Under the pieces are notes generated by a model, which was not told the DNA's origin, made no database searches, and was given only the letters and a program-made list of their open reading frames with translations. DNA of 64,000 nt from Maniola hyperantus (lineage: Eukaryota; Arthropoda; Insecta; Lepidoptera; Nymphalidae), in the NCBI RefSeq assembly GCF_902806685.2, contig NC_048537.1, positions 12,980,720-13,044,719 on the forward strand. The letters are read 5' to 3'. Of the stretch, positions 43,346 to 54,829 are shown piece after piece; position 1 is the stretch's first letter; every line of letters begins with the position of its first letter. Both the position numbers and the translations under genes were made by a program.

Positions 43346-43970
43346 GCGGGCGTTATAGTGTAGCGGCGCTAGACTGTAGCTGTCTTCTGTCCATCCTAGA
43401 CCCAAGTGGCGCCAACACAAAACAGCACTTGGATTGAGCAAATCTCTATTGAGGTAAAGACTACGAAATACCTACAGATCTTAATCTCAATACTCTGTAT
43501 CTTCAATAATTCTAGAAAAAAAGAAAATATTTCAAATACCCTATTATTTATATAAATGAAGTTTATAATCGTTGTATTCAATTTGAGCATACTAAAATAC
43601 TACTGCTAAGCTATTGTAAGCGTGTCTAGAATAAGAATGGGAGTACAGTACTAGAGTTAGCGTAAATTACCATAATTCGCCACTTAGTTTGATGGCCATG
43701 TCACCAGAATTTCGTGACAAGAGATTTTTACTTGTTTAAGTAATCATTGTAGGTACTTACTGAGCACACGGCACGGTCGCTAAAATATGTTAAATAATTA
43801 AGACACAATAATATTATAATAATTTATAAGTAGGTACATACCTAAGTACGTATTATAAAAATACTTGTTCTGACTGATTCAGTGATTGATCTATCAATAA
43901 CTTATATACAGCGGCGCAAGTATGCCTCTCTTATCGAGAGTGATATTTTTTATCGCTGGGAAATGCGTTT
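43346..43970. other. No gene seen
   Basis: GC-richer start (CTAGCGGGCGTTATAGTG, repeated CTAGACT), then AT-rich. Nothing recognised. Confidence 0.4.
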
Positions 43971-44135
43971 ACCTCTTCCCCTGCCAGGTCATTAGCCACA
44001 GCCAACAATATCCCCGAAGAGAAATTATTAGGCATGCTACCGGGATGCACCGGCCCGAATACTGTTCTTCCCCTCGGACGCATCTAAAAGGGACCAGCAG
44101 CATCCCTGCCGTAGAGACCCTGGGGCCATTGAGTC
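43971..44135 (-). pseudogene. Solo 5' UTR relic of the R1-type LINE family
   Basis: It follows 42631-42799 closely: CTGCCAGGTCATTAGCCACA / CTGCCAAGTTATTAGCCATA, GCCAACAATATCC, TGCACCGGCCCGAATACTG, CTCGGACGCATCTAAAAG. No ORF1 or ORF2 sequence follows. LINEs usually lose their 5' end, so keeping only the 5' end is unusual. Confidence 0.75.
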
Positions 44136-44169
44136 TTAGTACAAAAAAAATATTTTAAAAGATTAAAAG

Positions 44170-44334
44170 CCACATCTGGTGACAGAAGAGCCGGCTCATT
44201 TTTTGCGCAACGGATCGGCCTGGCTGTCCACCGCGGAAATGCAGCCAGTATTCTTGGCACCATTCCACGCGGGTATGATTTGTATAGTAATTAGGTAAGG
44301 CTAGCTTTAAGTTTTAGTCTAATATTTTCATGAA
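44170..44334 (+). pseudogene. LINE ORF C-terminus relic, copy 2
   Basis: The frame SGDRRAGSFFAQRIGLAVHR then GNAASILGTIPRGYDLYSN ends at TAG 44292-44294: a conserved LINE ORF2 tail. A short 3' region GTAAGGCTAGCTTTAAGTTT follows. Copies at 12630 and 59160. Only the last 40 or so codons are present. Clade not assigned. Confidence 0.65.
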
Positions 44335-46386
44335 AGTAAAAAAAAACTTACATTATAAGAACAAACACTCAAGACTTTAATTTGAAGCCTTTGACGGAAT
44401 TAAAGGAAGCTTTTAAAAAGATACAGTGCCATTAGATAATTGAGCATAAGTATTTTTAACGTAAAAATTTCCAAATGCCCTACGTATTTACAATGTGAAC
44501 AATGTTGTTGAATATCTCAACCGATGATCGCATCACCACTCTAACCACATTGCTAATTATTGACGTTTTAGAATCTACGAGCACGCTCTTAACTGGCATT
44601 TTCCATTGGCCAAAATATATCAATCCGGTTCCTTTTATTAACGTCAGAACTTTCTATAAATTGTTCCCAACCAGTTTACCAAAAGACGTCATTTATAATG
44701 GTCTTTAAATAAGTAACTAGATGTTAATAAATCAACGCGCATCTCGGTTATTGAAGGTCAGCCAATATTTTGTCCCAATTTTTTTTCTATTCGACTAAGT
44801 AGGTATACCTACTTAGCTAGTTTCTGAGTCTAGTTCTATGACATAATATTATTCCAATTTAGGAATTCACATTTAATTCCAGCACTGGACTGGCATGAAC
44901 TGCGTCGTGTTCATTATTCTAGCCATTGCTCGTTGGAATCAATACATCCTACTGGAATCAAAATATTTTTCACACTATCTCAGAACTATAACTGGGCTGG
45001 AATTCAATGCACTATTTTAATAGATGTGAAACTTCAAATTGTAAATTTTAATAGAATATGTGTGTAAGATTTTGCCTAACAAAATTAAGTATAACTACTG
45101 TGATTTCACTCATATAGGCATGTAATGCAGTTTCTTGTATTGTAAAGTTAAATTATTGCTTGCTTTTCAATAATAGGTATATTTTTACCCAACATAGGCC
45201 GCGTTCCGTACGATTTTTTTAAATTCTTACTTGCCCAACATTATTGATTGAAATATGCGTTTCCTATCATTTCGTAAAGTAGTGGCCTAGATACTATACC
45301 TACATATACAATTTGTGTAAGTTTTAAAATTGGTTAAATGGTATATAAAAGATAACAGACACTTTCGCATTAATACTTAATATTAGACGTATTCTATGAT
45401 ATTTGTATAGAATATGGATATAGTGTCAAGTCTCAACTATACTTAAATGTATATCAAGATCAATAGTGTCAGAACTGTGTATTAATTTCCGAGTCTTTCC
45501 TTATATCACAAAAAGGCGTATTCGCATACCAGTGCATACTTGCAACGTCCGTCGAGGCCCATTTCGCAACAAGACGTGTACACTGAGGTCCTCGCTAGCG
45601 TCACCTCTGCCTCCTCGCGGCAAGGCTGCATCGCCCCTCCATTAGTTAAGGACATAGCACAAGCACATACCCATTACAGATATTTACCCTGCATAAACAT
45701 AAGTCTAATGATATAAATATGTGTCCAAATAAGGCCCAAGTTTCCTGGAATTTCCCTTGTGGTTTTAATTTCCAGGCTAGTAGATACTTACTTACTAATT
45801 AACTAATAAGATCTATTACTTTTACTTGTGAGTACATTACTTTGGTATAAATATTTTAATCTCTAAAGCATTTCTAGGTAATTTGTTTGAGATGCTGTTT
45901 AATTTAATTTATTTAGATCTTAAGTCGCGTAGGCAGGTAGGTACATATTATATACTCGTAAGTAATATGTATCGTAGCTAATTTGTTTGGAATTTTGTTT
46001 TCTATTCATTAAAGTTCAGATCAGCCAAGTAAGTTCAATTTCTGTGTAGAATAGGGGTTGTTCTCTAGGAGACTAGAAAAATTGAGAAAAAAGGTGGAGC
46101 CATTTGTAATATTAGGTAAAGGTTTACAGCTAAAGTACCATAATATTTCGTATTGAAATTTATTTAGTGTAAATGCGTCTTAAAACCCTACAAGGCTAGA
46201 TTTCATAATAAAGAAGTCATCAGTTCATTATCATCAGCATGAATAGAATGAACAAAAATAGTTTAATGCAAAAATATTCGATCTATTGTTTACGTTAATA
46301 GTGATTAGCGCCGGAAGTTGTGTCATGACACTAAACATTAGTGTCATTCCACATTTAGATACTTAGTTTAGTTTGGACCAGCCTAC
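44335..46386. other. No gene seen
   Basis: AT-rich except 45545-45640, a GC-richer island (GACGTGTACACTGAGGTCCT, GCCTCCTCGCGGCAAGGC) without a clear frame. Confidence 0.45.
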
Positions 46387-46435
46387 TGATTCGCTAACTC
46401 AGTGTCTAACACTGTATGCCACCGAGCTCATTGTA
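46387..46435. mobile_element. Family D element, single arm
   Basis: GATTCGCTAACTCAGTGTCT, AACACTGTATGCCACCGAGC: one arm of the element at 23075-23270, without its partner. Confidence 0.6.
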
Positions 46436-47129
46436 AACTAAATACAGCCTTGAATTTTCTTCAGTTTTCATTTGTACTTTGTTTATTCCTTGCATTGTAT
46501 AGTTTTAAAAAAATAAGAAGAAAAAATCCTGACCAAGATTTGCTAGTTATAGAATAGTTTTTCTTGTGAGCATTTTGTATTGTTGATTTGATTTTTATCA
46601 TTTTACTGATTGATTAATGATTAGACATGTGTGGCAGGAATGATTTGAATGGACGTACACTTAACGGTAGTATACAAAGCAATTTATCATAACATTATCA
46701 TTATGAGCCATGGGTGCGTAAATATCCGCTTTAACAACGTCATATTTTTGCGAACGGTTCACATAGGTACGTTTTATGTGCGTAAGAATAAACTGGTTTA
46801 ATCTATAATAGAATAAACAAGAGTAGGTAAGCGTAGAACCTGATAGAGAATTTTCGTAAGTATAACTAAAAAAATGGTTTACAGTTTCATGGAAATTCAT
46901 CGCAACTTTAGCCGCGCAAAAGTGACGTCAAAACTGGAAAACTGGTCGGTAAGGTAATTTTTGGCAACATGTCACAAAGCCTGTTTATACAGAAAAGCCT
47001 GTTTATAAAGGAGGCCTTTTTATGGAAAAACAGATCAATGGGTTTAGCTAACTTTTTATTTCTGGATACATAGTATTATCTAAACTCAAGTGTATGAATT
47101 CATTCACGGGCTTCATCTACATATTTGGT
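46436..47129. other. No gene seen
   Basis: AT-rich. AGCCTGTTTATACAGAAAAG / GCCTGTTTATAAAGGA direct repeat near 46978-47010. Confidence 0.4.
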
Positions 47130-47729
47130 ACAGAGATAGCTTGCCGTCTCGGAGATTAATAAATGACTTATTTACAGTTAATTAGGTATCTAGGCTACTT
47201 TTTAGAGTTCCGTAGTAAGCAGTTCCCGTATAGTTTCACCATGTCCGTCCGTCTGCCCGTCTATCCGTCTGTCCGTCCGTCCGTCCGTCCTCGGTTAATC
47301 TCAGAGACTATTAGTCTCTAGAGACTAGAAGTCTATTAGAGACAAGAAATCTGTAATTTGGCATGGGTATAATATTAATCACGCCGACAAAGTGATGAAA
47401 TAAAATTGTGATAAATATTTACATTAAATATTGTGATTAAAATTTTTAGGGTAGCTAATTATTGTACGTAGATATTATGAGTTGCATATTAATGTATATT
47501 ATAGTTTTATCGTATTTGTGATTGATCGCAATCCTATTCGTTTCATTTAGTTTAGATTGATTTATTGTTATACGAGCAGACCCAGCAAACTTTTGACTAC
47601 GGAACCCTACACTGCGCGTGGCTCGCCACGCACTTGGCCGGTTTTATTACAAAAAATCAAAAAGTTCCACCAGGATTTTTAAAAAACTTAAGTCCACGCG
47701 GACGAAGTCACGCCCGGGCATCATTTAGT
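47130..47729 (+). mobile_element. Helitron-like H1 split by a GGTTCCGT element
   Basis: H1 left part (TTGGTACAGAGATAGCTTGC to GGCTACTTTTTA, ending about 47210) and right part (CAAAAAATCAAAAAGTTCC to CGGGCATCATTTAG, from about 47651) are separated by a complete GGTTCCGT...GGCCGGTTTT element. In intact H1 copies these halves are joined as CTACTTTTTATCCCGGAAAATC. Confidence 0.7.
47211..47650 (+). mobile_element. GGTTCCGT repeat, nested copy
   Basis: GAGTTCCGTAGTAAGCAGTT, a (CCGT)n run (47246-47289), GACTACGGAACCCTACACTG and CGCACTTGGCCGGTTTTAT. Bounded on both sides by H1 sequence, which gives its true ends to within a few bases. Confidence 0.7.
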
Positions 47730-48289
47730 AATAAATATTTCATTATTTTTGATTATTTTCAAAAGAAAATGGCGATCAGCCAAATGTGGTTAGCACTTCG
47801 TTGTAGGAGTAGATTACAAAAAGTGCGGAATGGTTCAATAATCCTAAGATAAAAAGCTATCTGTTTGTTCCGTTCGACTGGAAGTTTTTTGTTAATTTAG
47901 AAATAATTGGAACCTAATAGATCAATGTAAGGTTACACCAGAGAACAACGTAATAATAGCTGCGTAAGTTGTTCAGTGATTTTCCATAACCAGTTTGTAT
48001 GACGTAAATATAAAAGCGTTTAGTGCTGTGCTACACAGGTGATTTTCAACGCGGCGTGAAGCGTCGCGTCGCAATAACAATAAAATATGAATGGTCTCTA
48101 CCGTCCTATACTATGTAAAAGTTAGCTGCAAAAATCTATTTCAGTTATTATCAAAAAGTTGGAATTTAGAAAAACAGAACTTACTAAAAAAGTTTGTCAC
48201 GTCGCGTAGGACCAAACTAAAAACTTCGGGAATGTGAGATCAGAAATATGCTGCAAATAATGTTGCGCGGTTTTCCGAAGTGCTGTACG
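47730..48289. other. No gene seen
   Basis: AT-rich; nothing recognised. Confidence 0.45.
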
Positions 48290-48410
48290 ATCAACCTATC
48301 GCCGGCTCACTACTGCTCACAGGCGTCTCAGAATGAGAAGGGTTTAGGCCATAATCCGCCACGCTGGCGAAGTGTGGATTGGCAGACCTTTGAGAACATT
48401 TGTGGCGGTA
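48290..48410 (-). mobile_element. SINE fragment
   Basis: GATCAACCTATCGCCGGCTC, AGAATGAGAAGGGTTTAGGC, CACGCTGGCGAAGTGTGG and CTTTGAGAACATT: the reversed 3' half of the SINE at 20933-21243. Confidence 0.65.
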
Positions 48411-48608
48411 CACTAAACCTGGTCTAGATACTAAAATTATAAAACACTAATGTTATTTAGTGATTTTGTGTGTATTCTCTAGAACTACTTAATGACCCAA
48501 TTCTGAAAAACTTTTATTGATAGTGTTCACTATTCCATATTAAACTATTTCAGTGTTCACTATCACAGTTCACACTAACTAATCACACTTCACACTATCA
48601 TACTATCA

Positions 48609-48634
48609 CACTAATATTATAAGGCGAAAGTTTG

Positions 48635-48701
<67 letters not shown>

Positions 48702-48918
48702 TTGTTACTCTTTCACGGCATAACTACTGCACGGATTTGGCTCAAATTTGGAATGGAGATAGATTATACCCTGAATTAACACATGTGCTACTTTTTATCC
48801 TGAAAATCAAAGAATTCCCACGGGATTTTGAAAATCTAAATTCACGCGGACAATCTCGGCGCATCAACTATCAAGCTATACATTATATCACGCAGATGAA
48901 GTTGCGGGCAAAAGCTAG
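48609..48918 (+). mobile_element. Helitron-like H1 with TG microsatellite
   Basis: Starts CTAATATTATAAGGCGAAAG. A long TG run with a few T and A interruptions (48640-48703) has expanded where other copies have TGTCTGTCTG. Then TTTCACGGCATAACTACTGC, TTTTTATCCTGAAAATC and a CTAG end (48915-48918). Confidence 0.7.
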
Positions 48919-49484
48919 GTTCATTTAAAATTACGTCTCCGAGACTGCCTCCTTTTGCAGATGGTTTCTGGCGGCGCGGGCGCGGAGAACTGCCCATGAA
49001 GTGCCCATGTTATAAGGCGTTTAAAATAATAATTTCTAAATTAAACCAGTTGAATATCCTCTTGAATATATCACACTTAAAATCAAGTTTTTTTTGTCAC
49101 AAAAATACTGCCAAACATTGTTGAAATTAAACATAAATTGTTGAATTTTATTCAAAAAGACATTAGGGAATATCCAAGTTTTTTATTACTCTGTTTTAAT
49201 TATTATGCTGTTATTTTAATTACGTAAATCGTGATAAAGATAAAAAGGAATAATAATGGTGGTCTTATTAAAATTCATAACACTTTATGAACTCTACTAG
49301 CTTTACTACAAGACAGAGCCAGCACGTGCCAGACCTATCGTTATTTCATAAAAGCTGAAAGTTTCTCGGGTCACCAACAAAGGGAGAAACGTTTATTTGG
49401 ATGTTTGTTTGGATCATGATGGTTTTGGGCTTTTACCTGTTATCAGGTAATAAAGGTGTAAAAAATCTTACTCAAAGTACTTAT
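48919..49484. other. No gene seen
   Basis: AT-rich; nothing recognised. Confidence 0.45.
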
Positions 49485-49690
49485 AAAGTCTAATCTATAA
49501 ATAACGTTAAATATATAAAAGGAAAAGGTGACCGACACTGATTGACTGACTGTCTGATTTACGAATCGGGCTGAAATTTGACAATCCGCTAAGAAAGGAT
49601 TTTTGAAAATCCAACACCTAAGGGGGTAAAATAGGGGTTTGAAATTTGTGTAGTCCACACGGACGAAGTACTATGTGTAGTATGTTGGTT
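49485..49690 (+). mobile_element. Repeat family H3
   Basis: AAATATATAAAAGGAAAAGG, GACTGACTGTCTGATTTAC, TCCGCTAAGAAAGGATTTTT and TGTGTAGTCCACACGGACGA: the inverse of the 35518 copies. Confidence 0.6.
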
Positions 49691-50207
49691 AAACAAAGGC
49701 AAGTGAATTAAGCCAGTTGGTGGTCATTAAATCGATTTATTAATTGTTTACTGTTTTCACTCAGAATCGATATTATAGTATGCTGTAGTTTTTGCTTACT
49801 TATAGGTAGGTAGGTAACCTACAAGCTTGTTTAGATGTCCATATATGCACAGAATATAAATATAATATAATAGTACCTCTACCTACCTAACAAACTTACT
49901 TTTAAATACTTAAAGTATTTACTTGTGCAGTTTTTGCTTGTTTATCAAGTTTTTGCCTACATTTATTTTTGAGTCTATTTTTCCCTGAAATTTTCATTCA
50001 AAGCAAAAAATCGACTTGCGCCTGCGGTGGATTTTTAAACTAATTATGAAATTAAAAAAAACACTGGTTTAAATAAATATGCACATTAAAGTCTAAAATA
50101 AATATTCACGTGCAACTAAGTAACTGGTACATTTGTCTACCTAGGCCATAATACAAAAAATGGCATTTTACAAATCGATGGCTTAGTCAGTTCACAATTT
50201 CACTAAC
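49691..50207. other. No gene seen
   Basis: AT-rich; repeated TAGGTAGG words near 49804-49816. Confidence 0.45.
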
Positions 50208-50360
50208 TATAGTACTCGACAGGTTAAGATGGTAATCGGGGCATGAGGCGGGGGGACGCCCGCACAGGCACACCCGCACGTCACCCACGCTTTATCCCGC
50301 AATGGGTCAGCGCGGGGGCTATACGGATCCCCACTCCGATTTGTCGACTTGTCGTGTCGT
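50208..50360. mobile_element. GC-rich foldback MITE, copy 4 (family C)
   Basis: TATAGTACTCGACAGGTTAA at the left, GCACACCCGCACGTCACCCA in the core, and a decayed right end CGACTTGTCGTGTCGTCG. More diverged than copies 1 and 2. Confidence 0.7.
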
Positions 50361-50698
50361 CGATTTTACAGCAGAGCTGTTTAAAGTTCAGATAGTCCGA
50401 GTATAAAATATATCTTAGGTACCTATATGAACAAAAGCATGGGTACACTGTAGGATGGTGCGAGGATGTCTATACTTGCATCTAGACTTTTCAGGCAAGT
50501 TTTTCGCGATGAGTGACAATAGTACTGATTTTATGAAATTAAGATAAAATTTCGCGCTCACCTCGCACGCGACTAGGTTTTATGCTATTTCACTCCCTTA
50601 GGAAAGCATATTGTCTAAATTGTTAGTTATTAAGTACTTCAATTTCGAAATGAATTTTCACACTTCGGTAAAATGCTTATTTACAGATAACATTTTAT
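50361..50698. other. No gene seen
   Basis: Nothing recognised. Confidence 0.45.
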
Positions 50699-50765
50699 GC
50701 TGTGGATATTATCGCAGGGTTTTTTCTTATTTAAGAAGAAAAAACCCTGCGATGATGTCCACAGT
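50699..50765. repeat. Long stem-loop, 28-bp arms
   Basis: 50701-50728 (TGTGGATATTATCGCAGGGT, TTTTTCTT) pairs with 50736-50763 with two mismatches, both of which would be G-U pairs in RNA, around a 7-nt loop. The shape and length resemble a microRNA precursor, but a dead inverted-repeat element is as likely. Confidence 0.7.
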
Positions 50766-51212
50766 TCACAGTAATTAAGATTTCAATAACACAGTTTGAA
50801 CTACCTATAGGTATCTACCTACTACCTACCTACTATCGAATGATCGAGATAGCGTGTCGAGTTGTCGACAATAGCCGGCGTATCCCTATTAGTGCACAAT
50901 ACAATCATATCGTTGCAGATTACGTCTGTGAAGCATCTAGACACATCGTACGATGTCTCGCCTCACGCCACGTTTATCCGCTGCTCTCATTTGATAACCA
51001 TCTCATTGAATATGGCCTGAAGACGCTCTGTCGAAAAAAAAAGAAGGTCGGTATATAGTGTGCGCAAAACAAACAGTTCAATCTGAAGACGAGGCGTATG
51101 ATTGTGCATTATACAAAAACAGACTTCAGCTTGCGCAAATCGCAACTCATCTTATTTTATTTTATCCGATAATTGTGTGTCAGTGCAAACCATCGATCGG
51201 TGTATAAGCGGA
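50766..51212. other. No gene seen
   Basis: A frame at 50840-51058 has no recognised domain. Confidence 0.4.
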
Positions 51213-51412
51213 CTAGCTAATGCCCGCGACTTCGTACGTGTGGATTTAGGTTTTTAATAATTCTTTGATTATCCGGGATAAAAAGTAGCCTATGTTACTC
51301 TCCAGGGTGTTTGACTATACCCATGCAAATATCAGGTCAATCCGTTGCTCCGTTGCGACGTGATTGAAGGACAAACCATCAAACAAACACACTTTCGCAT
51401 TTATAATACTGA
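51213..51412 (-). mobile_element. Helitron-like H1
   Basis: A|CTAGCTAATGCCCGCGACT at the left, CACACTTTCGCATTTATAAT at the right, with the internal phrase CTCCAGGGTGTTTGACTATA. Near-complete. Confidence 0.75.
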
Positions 51413-51639
51413 TAGTGTGGGGAAGAGCAGAGTATTTTTAATAAGGATTCAAACTTTGACATACCTACCGTTGAAAGTATAATATACTGAAAACAAATCA
51501 CGAAGGACTCTCGTTGCGCTTGGGTGTGCCGATGGTCCTGCAATGCGTCGCGTCGCCGCCCGCCGTGTCCGTTGTTATGTCAAAGGTCTATACTAGGTAA
51601 ACAAACAGCATAGTAACTGGAGAGTTGTTATCAAGAAAG

Positions 51640-51850
51640 ACGCTTCGCATCGGCTCTACCTGTGGCCTTGCGCTCATTGACTGCTATCTCAGCCGGTGTA
51701 GTCAGGCAGCCTAAGATGTAAGCCGGCACTCGGAAGGGGTATGGCAGACCGTTTCCTACGCATCACACGTCTTTGCTGATAGGGTAGTAACCAGTCACGG
51801 CCGAAGCCTCCTACCAGACCAGACTAGAGACAGTTTAAAAACTATAAATT
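51640..51850 (-). mobile_element. Interspersed repeat (GGTCTGGTGAGAGG family), copy 2
   Basis: GTCACGGCCGAAGCCTCCTA, CCAGACCAGACTAGAGACAG is the inverse of 27480-27530. The rest (CACACGTCTTTGCTGATAGG) follows the same order. Confidence 0.6.
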
Positions 51851-51925
51851 GCCATACTGCCCCTGTCTCACTAACAAGATCTAGATTCTAGGTTATCATA
51901 ATGTTAATTCAGTATTGTTAATAGG

Positions 51926-52117
51926 TACAGTAGGCGGCAGAAAATAAGGTACATCGACCTTTAGAAGGAGACAGCGGATTTGTAGAGCATTGTCTCTGTG
52001 GTTGAGACCGACAAAACGTCATATATTTAGGTATGAGTGACCGAGACAACGCTCTATAAAGACGAAATGTCGAAATGGCTAAAGGCCGATGTACGGTATT
52101 GTCTGCCGCGTACTGTA
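51926..52117 (-). mobile_element. Foldback MITE family A, copy 3 (inverted)
   Basis: TACAGTAGGCGGCAGAAAAT at the left, TCTGCCGCGTACTGTA at the right. The asymmetric centre (GGTTGAGACCGACAAAACGT) is the inverse of ACGTTTTGTCGGTCTCAAC in copy 1, fixing the orientation. 192 bp. Confidence 0.85.
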
Positions 52118-52654
52118 GTCTATACTTATATTGCATATTGCATCGCAGGTTTTCTAAGCGAACTTTTTTTTTAAATCTTGTAGTGGATGATCCGCTTTTA
52201 TATAAAGGTCTACAGTTTCTGACATTAATAAGGAAACTTGGCATTTACCGTTGTACCTATTTGTTTTAAGATGAATAGGTACCTTCAAGTACATAATTAT
52301 TGTAAAAAGATACCGTCTTATCCTGTTTAACAGGTTAGTGGCTGCTGTCTATATAAAAAGGTTAAATAATTCCATGTGACCACAAATCGAGGCAACAGGT
52401 TTTAAATTAAAAATTATGAAAAAATTATGGACCAATGTTTTGGAGCAGGGCATAAAACTGATTGAATTTGATTTAAGTGATGTTTTCAAATAGATAGAGA
52501 GCTATCCGTTACGTAGCAATTAGAGTAAATGTACTTGTAAATGTAATTAGAGTAATATTATAATAAGCTTTTTTATTTATAAGTTCTCTAGTTTGTAACC
52601 CGTATACCTTGAAAAAAATCCTTTCTTATACTTAATACCTGAATTTATTTAATA
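52118..52654. other. No gene seen
   Basis: AT-rich; nothing recognised. Confidence 0.45.
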
Positions 52655-52857
52655 CTAGATGATGCCCGCGACTTGTCCGCGTGGATTTATGTTTTTAAAA
52701 CTCTTTGATGTTCCTGTATATAAAGTAGCCTTATGTCACTCTCCAGGTTTTAAACTATACCCATGCAAAAAATCACGTCAATCCGTTGCTTCATTGCGAC
52801 GTGATTGAAGGACAAACCAACGAACCAATAAACAAACGCATTTATAATAGGGGTTGA
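52655..52857 (-). mobile_element. Helitron-like H1
   Basis: A|CTAGATGATGCCCGCGACT, CTCTCCAGGTTTTAAACTAT, CCGTTGCTTCATTGCGACG. Near-complete, with small internal deletions. Confidence 0.75.
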
Positions 52858-53797
52858 TTGAACACTGATATTAGGTATGTATGTTCATGTTTTCTACAAA
52901 GTTAGGTCCTACTGCAACCCTGCGCGACTGAATTGGATTGGATGCGTAGGCTATGGGGTATAGCACAGGCTATGGGCATTGGGCAACCTTGGCCTTATTT
53001 GTATATTAAAAAGTGCTAATTTTAACACTTATATTTCGAATTTTTCCATACACAAATAAGATTTAACAAATACGAAACGTTGGGTGGAAAATTTAGGATA
53101 CAGCTACCTATTTAATGAACTAGAACTTATAGCTATATTATTATACATTATACATATATTGCTACATTGTAGCTATTATGGATTTAAATATTCTGCGGTT
53201 GGTTTTATTACTGCGACTTAAAAAAAAACAATATCAAAACGAATTTTTAAATAACAAAACAAGTTAAATGAATTTGAACAAAAATACTGCAGTTTTGGAT
53301 TAGGCATCTCACGAAGTAGAATTAATTACCTACCGTCCAATGCCCTAACTTTTCACGGATTTTGATATTTTTGGACTTTATCGTAACATAAAAATATTAA
53401 AATATGCATGATTTGCATGTTGTATAACATTTTATCATAAACAAAGCCCAATATTTTCATAATTTTCATTAATTTTAGCCAATTTACGTATATAAATGAA
53501 AGTTTTGAGGTATTTTAGGAAATAGGCAAAGTTATTGCTCATATTCCTAACATTGCCTGATGCATTTGCTCCAATATTAAAATTTGATTTAATCCTGGCA
53601 CAGACAAGATCTAACTTTAATCCCTAGAGAATACAACCCAATTTTCAATGTTAAATTTAGGAAGTGTTTTAGTAGGTAAAATCGTTGGGGCAATGTTTGG
53701 ACACAATTTTATACAACTTCCATACATTGACTAAAAATGCATAGGGTTGTCTCGTTGGTAATATAAGAATGAAATAAATAAGATATTAGCTTTTTTA
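52858..53797. other. No gene seen
   Basis: AT-rich; nothing recognised. Confidence 0.45.
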
Positions 53798-53847
53798 GGG
53801 TTCCGTACCTCAAAAGGAAAAACGGAACCCTTATAGGATCACTTTGT

Positions 53848-53927
<80 letters not shown>

Positions 53928-54290
53928 CGTCTGTCTGTCAAGAAACCTACAGGGTACTTCCCGTTGACCTAGAATCATGAAATTTGGCAGGTAGGTAGAT
54001 CTTATAGCTGACATTTGGGGAAAAATATGAAAACCGTGAATTTAGGGTTAGATCACACAAAAAAAATTAAATTGTGGTCATGAACTAATAATTAGTATTT
54101 TCAACTTTCGAAGTGAGTGACTATATCAAGTGGGGTATCATATGAAAGGTCTTCACCTGTACATTCTAAAACAGATTTTTATTTATTTTTATGCATCATA
54201 GTTTTTTAATTATCGTGCAAAATGTCAAAAAAATACGACTGTAGCACGGAACCCTCATTGCGCGAGCCTGACTCGCACTTGGCCGGTTTT
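53798..54290 (+). mobile_element. GGTTCCGT repeat with TCTG microsatellite
   Basis: TTAGGGTTCCGTACCTCAAA, a (TCTG)n run with TTTG and TCCG variants (53848-53939), CTTCCCGTTGACCTAGAATC, ATGTCAAAAAAATACGACTG and GACTCGCACTTGGCCGGTTT. About 493 bp, the best-preserved copy here. Confidence 0.75.
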
Positions 54291-54374
54291 TCATTTTAGG
54301 CAAACTTTGGACGCGAGGCAAAATTAGGCATTTTGACGGTACACGCGTCTCTTCATCCGCGTGGACTACACACA

Positions 54375-54505
54375 TTTTTTTGCATGGATATACTTAAAGA
54401 CCTGGAGAGTGACATAGGCTACTTTTCATCCCAGAAAATCTAAGAGGTCCCACAGGATTTTTCAAAACCTAAAACCACGCGGACGAAGTCGCCGGCATCA
54501 GCTAG
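54375..54505 (+). mobile_element. Helitron-like H1, 3' half
   Basis: TTTTTTTGCATGGATATACT, GACCTGGAGAGTGACATAGG, then GGCATCAGCTAG (end 54505) followed by T. Confidence 0.7.
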
Positions 54506-54819
54506 TAAATAATTACAGCGCTCTTCATAATCGAAGCTATGGAGGAAACGTTAAGAAAATTGAATGAATGTGGAGGAAACTATGGGATTGTTTGTTTAGT
54601 CACACCACACGCATTAGCAAGTGAATGAATAATTAAATTATTAAACTTAGGTATACTGCAAGTAGCTATGTGGTTTAAATAGTTTTATTGTTTTATGCGT
54701 CTGGGTTTGAATAATTGTGGTTTATGTGTTTACTAATAAATCTTTAAAAGAAACCCCATACGCACGCAAGGTTGCGTGTTTCAGAAAGCATGTTTCAAAT
54801 GTGTACGTACCTACCTATA
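54506..54819. other. No gene seen
   Basis: AT-rich; nothing recognised. Confidence 0.45.
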
Positions 54820-54829
54820 GGTAGGTATG

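Noticed and set aside
45545..45640. GC-rich island as a host exon
   Set aside because: No open frame with splice signals or recognisable protein.
48632..48928. 98-codon frame starting in CVCVCV repeats
   Set aside because: Produced by the TG microsatellite inside a Helitron-like repeat.
53848..53939. CRISPR-like spaced repeat
   Set aside because: A simple (TCTG)n microsatellite with point variants inside a dispersed eukaryotic repeat; no spacers.
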